Assembly (NCBI GenBank): GCA_024234055.1
Contig: JACKOW010000007.1
Span: forward strand, 124,001-188,000
Direction: 5' to 3'
Length of the DNA: 64,000 nucleotides
Source of the DNA: Rhodanobacteraceae bacterium
GTDB taxonomy: Bacteria; Pseudomonadota; Gammaproteobacteria; Xanthomonadales; SZUA-5
The position numbers were made by a program, and so were the translations under genes. Below the pieces are notes generated by a model. The model was not told where the DNA came from. It saw only the letters and a list, made by a program, of their open reading frames with translations, and ran no database searches. How positions within the stretch are numbered: position 1 is the first letter of the stretch; each line of letters begins with the position of its first letter. This document shows, piece after piece, positions 17,828 to 25,345 of this stretch.

Positions 17828-18982
17828 TCAGCGCTGATCGATCGGCAGCCAGGCCTGGTCATCCGGCCCGTTGTAGTGCGCGCTCGGGCGAATGATCTTG
17901 CCGTCCTGGCGCTGTTCCATGATGTGCGCAGTCCAGCCGCTGGTGCGCGAGATCACGAACAGCGGGGTGAACATGGCTGTGGGCACACCCATCATGTGAT
18001 AACTGGAGGCGCTGTACCAATCCAGGTTGGGGAACATCTTCTTCAGCTCCCACATCAGCGATTCGATGCGCTCGGACACCGAGTACAGGCGCATGTTGCC
18101 GCCATCCTCGCAGAGCGAACGACTGATCTCCTTGATGATCACATTGCGCGGATCCGACACCGTGTACACCGGATGGCCGAAACCGATGATGATTTCCTTG
18201 CGCTCCACCCGAGCGCGGATGTCGGCCTCGGCCTCGTCGGCATTGCGGTAGCGGGCAATGATCTCCATGGCCACTTCATTGGCACCGCCGTGCTTTGGAC
18301 CGCGCAGCGCGCCGATCGCACCGGTTACCGCCGAGTACATGTCCGAACCGGTGCCGGCAATGACACGGGCGGCGAAGGTACTGGCGTTGAATTCGTGTTC
18401 GGCGTAGAGAATCAGCGACTGGTCCAGCGCGCGCGCATGCAACTCGCTGGGCCGGCGGCTGTGCAGCAGGTGCAGGAAGTGCGAAGCGATGCCGTCGTCA
18501 TCGGTTTCGACATCGATACGCGCACCGGAATGGCTGAAGTGATACCAGTACAACAGCATCGAGCCGAAGCTGGCCATCAGCCGATCGGCGATATCGCGGG
18601 CTTCGGCCAGCGGATGCGAGTCCTTTTCCGGCAGGATGGCACCGAGCACCGAAGCGCCGGTGCGCATCACATCCATCGGGTGGGTGGACGGCGGCAGCAT
18701 CTCCAGCGCGTCCTGGACAATCGCCGGCAAGCCGCGCAGGCGCTTGAGCTTGGTCTTGTAGGCTTTCAGTTCGGCCGCATTGGGCAGGTGTCCATGAACC
18801 AGCAGATGCGCCACTTCCTCGAAGCAGGCGTGCCGGGCCAGATCATGGATGTCATACCCGCGGTAGCTGAGATCGTTGCCGGTCCTGCCGACGGTACACA
18901 GGGCAGTATTGCCGGCGGCCACGCCCGACAGGGCTACGGACTTCTTGGCCTTGGGCAGGACCTGGGCTGCAGACTCGCTCAT
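17828..18982 (-). CDS. prpC: 2-methylcitrate synthase / citrate synthase family
   Basis: This 384-residue protein condenses oxaloacetate with propionyl-CoA or acetyl-CoA. The start KSVALSGVAAGNTALCTVG and YRGYDIHDLA match PrpC more than GltA, as does the short length. The catalytic set is His231 (GPKHGGAN), His270 (GFGHPVYTVSDPR) and Asp321 (FPNLDWYSAS), with His196 in EHEFNAST. The usual methylcitrate-cycle neighbours prpB, acnD/acnB and prpF are absent here, so a role as an isolated citrate synthase cannot be excluded. It is divergent from the SLC13 permease gene, sharing a 187-bp gap. Confidence 0.85.
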   Translation of the reverse strand: MSESAAQVLPKAKKSVALSGVAAGNTALCTVGRTGNDLSYRGYDIHDLARHACFEEVAHLLVHGHLPNAAELKAYKTKLKRLRGLPAIVQDALEMLPPSTHPMDVMRTGASVLGAILPEKDSHPLAEARDIADRLMASFGSMLLYWYHFSHSGARIDVETDDDGIASHFLHLLHSRRPSELHARALDQSLILYAEHEFNASTFAARVIAGTGSDMYSAVTGAIGALRGPKHGGANEVAMEIIARYRNADEAEADIRARVERKEIIIGFGHPVYTVSDPRNVIIKEISRSLCEDGGNMRLYSVSERIESLMWELKKMFPNLDWYSASSYHMMGVPTAMFTPLFVISRTSGWTAHIMEQRQDGKIIRPSAHYNGPDDQAWLPIDQR

Positions 18983-19169
18983 CGGATCGCCTCTTTGTTT
19001 CAGGAACCGGCCATTCTACGGCGGGCTGAGCTCGTTCGCTCCCCGTTCGAACAAGATTCGGCGCCGAGCTGCTGGCCGCAGATCGGGGCCGACTTGCGCG
19101 TGCCCGGGCCCAGGCCTGTATCGTTTGCGGAATTCCGAAAACTCGAAGACCAGATACCCTGAAAGCGCC

Positions 19170-21044
19170 ATGAGTTCCTCGCAGATCCTCATATTCGCGC
19201 TGGTCCTGGCGGCGGGCGTGCTGTTCATGTGGGGCCGCTGGCGCCATGACATGGTCGCAATCGCCGTGCTCCTGGCTGCCGTGATGCTGGGTCTGGTCGC
19301 GCCGGCCGTGGCCTTCAGTGGATTCGGCCATCCGGCAGTGATTTCCGTCGCCTGCGTGCTGATCCTCAGCAAGGGCCTGCAGGACTCGGGCGCCGTGAAC
19401 CTGATTGCGCGTTATCTGCTGCCGGGCAAGGATGCCGGATACCTCAGCAGCGTGGCCGCCTTGACGCTGCTGGGCGCCGCCCTGTCGGCGTTCATGAACA
19501 ACGTGGGCGCTCTGGCCCTGCTCATGCCAGTGGCCCTGCAGATGGCTGAACGCCAGCAGCGTTCGGCTGGACAGTTGCTGATGCCGCTGGCCTTTGGTTC
19601 CATCCTTGGCGGCATGGTCACGCTGGTGGGCACGCCGCCCAATCTGATCGTGTCCGGATTCCGCGCCGAACTCGGTGGCAGCGGCTTTGCGATGTTCGAC
19701 TTCACGCCGGTTGGCCTGGCGGTGGCGGCGGCGGGTCTGGTGCTGGTGATCTTCACTGCCCGCTACCTGGTGCCTTCCCGCGAGCGTGCAGGCGCTGACA
19801 GCTTCGAAATCGGCACCTATCTCACCGAAACCCGGGTGCTGCCCAACAGCAAGCTGGTGGGCAAGCAACTGCGTGAGATTGAGGCAGCGCTGGAGCCAGC
19901 GGATGGTCAGATCGTCGGACTGATCCGCAATCAGGTGCGCCTGACGGCCCCCAACATGCGGCGCACAGTGCTGGCCGGCGACATCCTGATCATCGAAGCC
20001 GACATGGCAGCGCTGACCCGGGTGCTGGGAGAACTGGGGCTGGTGCTGGAGGAAGCCCATGTCAAGTCCGGCAAGAGCGACAGCGCGTCGGCGGAAGGCC
20101 AAGAGGCGGAGGATCCGGTCGACGCAAAGGCCGAGGACACCGTCGAAGTCAAACCGACTGCGGAAAGCCGCTCATCGGAAGCGCCTCAGCTGGCCGAACT
20201 GGTGCTGTTGCCGCACTCCAGTTATGCGCGGCGCTCGGCTACCGATCTCAGTCTGCGCACTCGATTTGGCATCAATCTGCTGGCGATCTCGCGCCAGGGC
20301 CGCAGATCGACGGCGCGTCTGCGGACAATGACCTTCAAGCCCGGCGATGTCCTGCTGGTCCAGGGCTCAGCCGAAGCCATCGCCGATTTCGCCACCGCCA
20401 GCGATAGCGCGCCCCTGGCCACGCGCAGCATCAATCTGCCTGATCGCCGCCGCGCCTGGACAGCCGCGCTGATCCTCGCAGCCTCGATCGGCGCCGCGGC
20501 CAGCGGTCTGTTGGCCGCGCATATCGCCTTTGCCGCCGGCGCACTGGCATCGATGTTTCTGTCCACCGTACCGGCCAGGGCGGTCTACGAGGCCGTGGAC
20601 TGGCCGGTGATCGTCATGCTGGCAGCATTGATCCCGGTCGCCGGTGCTCTGCAAACCACCGGTGCGGCCGACATGCTGGCGCACACGCTGCTCGACCGCG
20701 TGGCTCAGGGCCACCCTGCGCTCGCGCTGACTCTGATCCTCGTGGTCACGATGACGCTCTCGGACTTCATGAACAATGCCGCCACGGCGGCCATCATGTG
20801 CCCCATCGCCATCGGTGTGGCTGCGCAACTCGGGGTCAGCACCGATCCGTTTCTGATGGCGGTCGCAGTTGGCGCTTCATGCGCCTTTCTGACGCCAATC
20901 GGACACCAGAACAACACCCTGATCCTGGGCCCGGGTGGTTTTCATTTCGGAGACTACTGGCGCCTGGGTCTGCCCCTGGAGCTGGTCATCGTGCTGGTCA
21001 GTGTGCCCACGCTGCTGTGGGTGTGGCCGCTGAGCCCCGTGTAG
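19170..21044 (+). CDS. SLC13/DASS-type permease with two central TrkA-C domains
   Basis: This 624-residue membrane protein has two transporter halves (about residues 1-205 and 430-624), each with a hairpin containing SAFMNNVGALALLMPVAL or SDFMNNAATAAIMCPIAI. That repeat is typical of the divalent anion:sodium symporter fold. Between the halves are two regulatory TrkA-C (RCK-C) domains (about 213-295 and 345-410; KLVGKQLREIEAAL and DLSLRTRFGINLLAISRQG), separated by an acidic low-complexity linker. The substrate may be a dicarboxylate or sulfate and cannot be assigned. The ATG at 19170 fits the first helix; the in-frame region upstream overlaps the prpC promoter side. Confidence 0.85.
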   Translation: MSSSQILIFALVLAAGVLFMWGRWRHDMVAIAVLLAAVMLGLVAPAVAFSGFGHPAVISVACVLILSKGLQDSGAVNLIARYLLPGKDAGYLSSVAALTLLGAALSAFMNNVGALALLMPVALQMAERQQRSAGQLLMPLAFGSILGGMVTLVGTPPNLIVSGFRAELGGSGFAMFDFTPVGLAVAAAGLVLVIFTARYLVPSRERAGADSFEIGTYLTETRVLPNSKLVGKQLREIEAALEPADGQIVGLIRNQVRLTAPNMRRTVLAGDILIIEADMAALTRVLGELGLVLEEAHVKSGKSDSASAEGQEAEDPVDAKAEDTVEVKPTAESRSSEAPQLAELVLLPHSSYARRSATDLSLRTRFGINLLAISRQGRRSTARLRTMTFKPGDVLLVQGSAEAIADFATASDSAPLATRSINLPDRRRAWTAALILAASIGAAASGLLAAHIAFAAGALASMFLSTVPARAVYEAVDWPVIVMLAALIPVAGALQTTGAADMLAHTLLDRVAQGHPALALTLILVVTMTLSDFMNNAATAAIMCPIAIGVAAQLGVSTDPFLMAVAVGASCAFLTPIGHQNNTLILGPGGFHFGDYWRLGLPLELVIVLVSVPTLLWVWPLSPV

Positions 21045-21148
21045 GCCTCGCCGGGCGCCTCGCGTATCGAGCATTCCGCCCGATCGATCCACGCGGACGC
21101 GAGGAGCCGGCCTACAGCGGACGTAGCTCGGCTCCGGCGCGCGCAGCG

Positions 21149-21370
21149 CTACTTGACGACCTTGGGCGGCAGCAGGCGCGCCCTCAACATGGCATCGGCG
21201 TAGGCGTAGGCTGCCATCGCCATGCCGTCAGGGGTCAGCGGCAGTACGCCCGGGACCTTGGGTGCCGGAATCATCCCGGACAGCGCGTGGCAGGCGGCCA
21301 GATCCCGCAGGGTGATGGCCTCAGGCTGCGCAGCCGGGGCGGATGCCGTGGACGGGTCGGTACTGGTCAT
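21149..21370 (-). CDS. Small conserved hypothetical protein
   Basis: This 73-residue protein has a Ser/Ala/Pro-rich start, then ITLRDLAACHALSGMI and a C-terminal AYAYADAMLRAR. The pattern LRDxxAxxAL ... AYxxADAMLxxR resembles a short domain found in many small phage and bacterial hypothetical proteins; no function is known to me. It lies alone between the SLC13 permease gene and the hydrolase gene. Codon use is like its neighbours. I think it is real because of that conserved pattern, but it is small. Confidence 0.65.
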   Translation of the reverse strand: MTSTDPSTASAPAAQPEAITLRDLAACHALSGMIPAPKVPGVLPLTPDGMAMAAYAYADAMLRARLLPPKVVK

Positions 21371-21443
21371 CGGGCGCTACCTGTTGGCTGAAAACCCCAC
21401 GTTACACCCTTTGCCCTGCGTCCAGTCGATCGCGACCGAATGT

Positions 21444-22457
21444 TTACTGCGGTATCGCGCTGGCCGCAGGCTCAGTTGTTCCCATCGGGCGGGCGTCGGA
21501 GGGCAGACAGTCGAGGAAGCGTCTTGCGGCCGCCACCGTGACTCGGGGGTCCTCTTCCTGGGGCACGTGGCCCAGCTGCGGAAACACGCGCAGCTCGCTG
21601 CCCTGGATGTCGCGGTGGAAGCGCTCGCCGTTCTCGGGCGGAATCAAGCGGTCCTGTCCGCCCCAGATGATCAGCGTGGGCAGCTTGAGCTCGGCGATGC
21701 GGTCGGCGCCCTCGTCGTACCGAGTCTGTCTGAATCGCTGAATCAGAGCATCGCGATTGCCAGCTCGCAAGTTCAGCTCGAAGTAGCGGTCGATGAGGTC
21801 CGGGCTGACCCGATCAGGGTTCCCGTAGGTGTTGCGTACGCTGGCTGCCACCAGAGAGCGCGGCAGCAGATAACGGGCGATGGGCGCCGTCCAGTCGGAG
21901 CGGGCCAGTCTGAAGCCCAGGGGAATCGACTTGGGCTGGAATGCGTAGCCGGCCGAATCGATCAGGATCAGTCCGTCGACCCGTTCGGGGTGCTCCAATG
22001 CCATGGTCAGGGCAATCTGTCCGCCCAGCGAGTTGCCAACCAGCACCAACTGCGAAACGGGCACCTGATCGAGAAAACGACGCAGGTGCTCGACATAGGC
22101 CTGCAGACTGTAGTCGCCCTCGGGGCTGGGTCCGGTGAGACCAAACCCGGGCAAGTCCAGGCGAATCACCCGATGCGCCGGGGCCAATGTGGCAACCCAC
22201 CCATCCCAGGTATGCAGACTGGCCGAGGTGCCGTGAATCAGGACCATGGGCCGGGGGTCGTCGCGCCGCCCTTCATCACGCCAATGCACCTGCATGCCGT
22301 CCACGCTCATCCACAGCGACGGCGGCGGCGCCCAGCGCGCCTTGAGGTCATCCACCGGACGATCCGGCTGCCAGGCATAGATCAAAATGCCCGACAGAAG
22401 CAGCAGCACCGCAAAGGGGATCGCCAGCCAAAGGCGCAAGCGAGAGCGACGCGTCAT
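21444..22457 (-). CDS. Membrane-anchored alpha/beta hydrolase
   Basis: This 337-residue protein starts MTRRSRLRLWLAIPFAVLLL, a signal anchor, and then has an alpha/beta hydrolase domain. The oxyanion region is VLIHGTSASLHTWDGW, the nucleophile elbow is LVGNSLGGQIAL, the acid lies in IIWGGQDRLIP and the His in FPQLGHVPQEEDP. Substrate is unknown. A strong GGAGG site sits before the ATG at 22457. A longer frame starting at 22565 translates the G-rich minisatellite and is rejected. Upstream lies the gap 22458-22736 with the repeat listed separately. Confidence 0.88.
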   Translation of the reverse strand: MTRRSRLRLWLAIPFAVLLLLSGILIYAWQPDRPVDDLKARWAPPPSLWMSVDGMQVHWRDEGRRDDPRPMVLIHGTSASLHTWDGWVATLAPAHRVIRLDLPGFGLTGPSPEGDYSLQAYVEHLRRFLDQVPVSQLVLVGNSLGGQIALTMALEHPERVDGLILIDSAGYAFQPKSIPLGFRLARSDWTAPIARYLLPRSLVAASVRNTYGNPDRVSPDLIDRYFELNLRAGNRDALIQRFRQTRYDEGADRIAELKLPTLIIWGGQDRLIPPENGERFHRDIQGSELRVFPQLGHVPQEEDPRVTVAAARRFLDCLPSDARPMGTTEPAASAIPQ

Positions 22458-22509
22458 GTGTTGCCTCCGATGAAACCGACAGGTTGCAGAGTATTGGTCA
22501 CTAGGACAT

Positions 22510-22565
22510 GAGGGCACGAGGGCGGGAGGGCACGAGGGCGGGAGGGCACGAGGGCACGAGGGCAA
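22510..22565. repeat. G-rich minisatellite
   Basis: Short units of the form GAGGGCACGAGGGCGG are repeated about four times with small changes. The plus strand has many runs of three G, so it could form G-quadruplexes. It lies in the 279-bp gap upstream of the hydrolase gene. Similar G-rich tracts occur near 28744-28819 and 36956-36989. The remainder of the gap (22566-22736) is unremarkable apart from CCCCTGCCCCTTGCCCC near its end. Confidence 0.6.
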
Positions 22566-22736
22566 GAGAAGGCAGGTGGCTTGCCAGATTGAGGCTCGTC
22601 GTGCCCGATCAATGCCCCGCCGTCACGTAGGCCCTGCGGGTCAACGAAACCTGCCGGGCGCAGTTCTCCAAACCAGCAGCCAGCTACAACTGCGCCGCAA
22701 CGTCGGTCCCCATGCCCCCTGCCCCTTGCCCCGGCT

Positions 22737-24242
22737 TTACTGATCCAAACCGAAAAACGCCAGGATCCTCGCCCCGATGGCTTCCTGCTGCGATTCCTTC
22801 GAAGCCGCCGCATTCGCCGACTTGCGCGCGACATCCAGTTCGCTCTGGCGCGAGGTGATGACCTTGGAAATCTCGTGGGCAATCTCCGGGCGAGCCAGCA
22901 GCACCTTCTGGAAACCACTCTTGCCCAGTCGCAGCGCTTCCACATCGGTACGGGCCGTGATCGTGGCCCGCCGAGGTTCGCCGGTCATCATTCCCATTTC
23001 ACCGACCACGCTGCCAGCCTCCAGTGTGGCGAGATGGGTGCGCTTGCCGCCCTGCTCGATCCAGACATCGACCTCGCCGGAGACCAGCAGATACAGCCAG
23101 TGCGCCACCCGCCCCTGACGGGTGATGGTGCTGCCCTTGACGAAGGGCGCCAGCACCAGATTCTCGGCCAGCGACTGCAGCTCCTCGGGACTGAATCCGC
23201 TGAACAGGTCGACCTCGGCCAACAGCGCCTGGCGCCGGGCCAGCTCGCCCGCTTGCAGGGCGGCACGACGACGTTCGTTTTCCTTGATCACCAGCCGCTC
23301 TTCCTGGACCACGGCCAGGTGCACGTTCTGACGGGCAAGTGCCGCCAGCGCATTGCGGCGGACATCGGAATCCGTGGGATCGTCAGGCCGCGGATCACCC
23401 AGCCAGTAGCGCAGTGCGTAACGCGCATAGCCACCACTGGTGTCCATCAGCACCGCGCTAGGCGGTGGTTCCAGCAGCACATTGGGCGCTTCACAATCGC
23501 GCACCGAGTCTTCCAGCAGTTGCAGCACCTCGCTGGGATTGGCCTCGAGGTCAATGTTGAACCACAGCCATCGGCGCCAGCGCACGCGGCTGTCGGAGCG
23601 CGAACCGATGACAGTGAACCGGTTTTTCACCAACCAGCCGTTGGGAATGATCACGGTCTCACGATTGCGGGTCTCGATGGCGGTATGACGCCAGCGCACA
23701 TCGACGACCTGACCGCTGATGTCATCGATCTTGACCCAGTCGCCGACCCTCAGTGAGGCATCCAGCTGCAGCACCACGCCGCCCAGGACATTGCCCAGCG
23801 TGTCCTGCATGGAAAAGGCCAGCACCGCGGTGATCACCGCGGAGGTCGCCAGCAGACTGCCGAGATTCACGCCCGCACCATGCAACCAGTACAGCACCCA
23901 GGCCGCAGCCAGCGCCGTGACCACCAGATCCTCGACGATCCGAGGCATCTCCATGCGCACCGCCGGCATCACCAGGCGGAAAGCCAGCACCGAGCCCAGT
24001 CGGATGATGACGGCGCCGACGCCGACCGCGGCCAGCGATACCGCAAGAGTGCCGGCCCGAGGCGATTCCCAGCGGCTCAAGTTCAGCCCCGCGACCAGCA
24101 GCAGGCCAAAAATCACACTCATCACCAGCATGTTGCGTATGCCTGCGCGATCCTTGGGCTTGAGCGCCAGCAAGAGCAGTCCCAAGGCCAAAGCAATGGC
24201 CAGACCGATACCCGTCTGCGTACCCAAGGCGTTCACGTCCAT
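22737..24242 (-). CDS. MscS-type mechanosensitive channel with cyclic-nucleotide-binding domain
   Basis: This 501-residue protein has four N-terminal membrane helices, then the MscS pore and beta domain (FSMQDTLGNVLGGVVLQLDA, then VGDWVKIDDISGQVVDVRWR and TVIIPNGWLVKNRF), an alpha/beta segment and a C-terminal cNMP-binding domain at about 345-460 (FVKGSTITRQGRVAHWLYLL ... GSVVGEMGMMTGEPRRATI). It should be an inner-membrane channel gated by tension and modulated by a nucleotide; the ligand is unknown. The cap GEMGMMTGEPRRA fits the phosphate-binding cassette. It is transcribed alone and diverges from the YebC gene. Confidence 0.9.
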   Translation of the reverse strand: MDVNALGTQTGIGLAIALALGLLLLALKPKDRAGIRNMLVMSVIFGLLLVAGLNLSRWESPRAGTLAVSLAAVGVGAVIIRLGSVLAFRLVMPAVRMEMPRIVEDLVVTALAAAWVLYWLHGAGVNLGSLLATSAVITAVLAFSMQDTLGNVLGGVVLQLDASLRVGDWVKIDDISGQVVDVRWRHTAIETRNRETVIIPNGWLVKNRFTVIGSRSDSRVRWRRWLWFNIDLEANPSEVLQLLEDSVRDCEAPNVLLEPPPSAVLMDTSGGYARYALRYWLGDPRPDDPTDSDVRRNALAALARQNVHLAVVQEERLVIKENERRRAALQAGELARRQALLAEVDLFSGFSPEELQSLAENLVLAPFVKGSTITRQGRVAHWLYLLVSGEVDVWIEQGGKRTHLATLEAGSVVGEMGMMTGEPRRATITARTDVEALRLGKSGFQKVLLARPEIAHEISKVITSRQSELDVARKSANAAASKESQQEAIGARILAFFGLDQ

Positions 24243-24432
24243 CCATGGCTCCCTGGCTGTGTATTCGTGTCAGTGTAGCGCCTGGAGCGGCACGACGGCG
24301 GCGATCATTCGACCGGCGAAACCGGCAACCGGCGCTACCTGAAGTCCGACAGGCTGCTAGCATTCGCGCCTCCATTTCTTTGCATGGGCGCCGCCAAGAC
24401 GCCCGGCGTGACTAACCAGGAAGGACCAGGTT

Positions 24433-25146
24433 ATGGGCAGAGGCCCGAGTATCGAAGGACGCAAGAACGCCGAAGACGCCAAGCGCGCCAAGGTCTTCAC
24501 CAAGCTGATTCGCGAAATCACAGTGGCCGCGCGCGGCGGCGGCGATCCCGCCACCAATCCCCGCTTGCGCATCGCCGTCGACAAGGCGCTGTCGGCGAAC
24601 ATGACCAAGGACACGGTCGAGCGCGCGGTCAAACGCGGCTCTGGCGCCGAGGGCGCCGACAACATGCAGGAAATCCGCTACGAGGGCTACGGTCCCGGCG
24701 GCGTGGCCCTGATCATCGACACCATGACCGATAATCTGGTTCGCACCGTGGCTGATGTCCGCCATGCGCTCAGCAAGCACGGCGGCAATCTCGGCACCAG
24801 CGGTTCGGTCGCCTTCCAGTTCAAGCACCTCGGGGAGATTCGCGTCAGTACGCCGGATGCAGCCGCCGAAGAGCGTTTGATGGAACTGGCACTGGAGGCC
24901 GGTGCCGACGACGTGCAGAGCGCTGACGGCGAGAGTCTGGTGTTGTGTGACTACGCCAGTTTCGAAGCGGTCAAGAAGGCGCTGACCGACGCCAGCCTCC
25001 CGGTACTCAGTGCCGACGTGGTGATGCGCCCGGACAACCGCGTCGCCGTCGCCGACGAGGACGCACGCGAAACCCTGCTCGATCTCATCGACTGGCTGGA
25101 AGGCCTGGACGATGTGCAGGAGGTCTATCACAACGCGGCGCTGTAG
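24433..25146 (+). CDS. YebC/PmpR family protein
   Basis: This 237-residue protein has the three-domain YebC fold, with the early segment KRAKVFTKLIREITVAARGG and the AVDKALSANMTKDTVERAVK helix, then YEGYGPGGVALIIDTMTDN and GSVAFQFKHLG. YebC proteins act in translation (recent work places them at stalled ribosomes) and were earlier described as DNA-binding regulators. The usual neighbour ruvC is not here. A GGAAGGA site precedes the ATG. Length is normal. Confidence 0.93.
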   Translation: MGRGPSIEGRKNAEDAKRAKVFTKLIREITVAARGGGDPATNPRLRIAVDKALSANMTKDTVERAVKRGSGAEGADNMQEIRYEGYGPGGVALIIDTMTDNLVRTVADVRHALSKHGGNLGTSGSVAFQFKHLGEIRVSTPDAAAEERLMELALEAGADDVQSADGESLVLCDYASFEAVKKALTDASLPVLSADVVMRPDNRVAVADEDARETLLDLIDWLEGLDDVQEVYHNAAL

Positions 25147-25204
25147 TCCTCACCGCAATTTCGTCTACGAATTCTCGGGGACAGGTCGGTGACAGCTGTT
25201 GATC

Positions 25205-25234
25205 CTGCAGGTCCAGACTTGTCTGGACCTGCAG
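25205..25234. repeat. Perfect 30-bp palindrome of the GTCCAGAC family
   Basis: CTGCAGGTCCAGAC, a TT spacer, then the exact complement GTCTGGACCTGCAG. It lies between the YebC gene and a metalloprotease gene in a gap of about 200 bp. There is no T-run, so a simple intrinsic terminator is unlikely. Related copies lie at 28826-28890 and 55756-55781. Confidence 0.7.
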
Positions 25235-25345
25235 CAGCCGCTGGTGTCTCGATCAGGCTGGGTTCGAGCGCCACAGCTGTGCTTCCTCGCGACCTCATGA
25301 CTCCGCGGGCTAGACTCTGATCCTCATTCCAGCCCGAGGGCGCCC

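Noticed and set aside
17828..18982. Complete methylcitrate-cycle (prp) operon
   Set aside because: Only the synthase is present; neighbours are a permease and an outer-membrane-like gene.
16910..19162. 750-codon plus-strand open frame
   Set aside because: It crosses three convincing minus-strand genes and their boundaries and has no recognisable domain.
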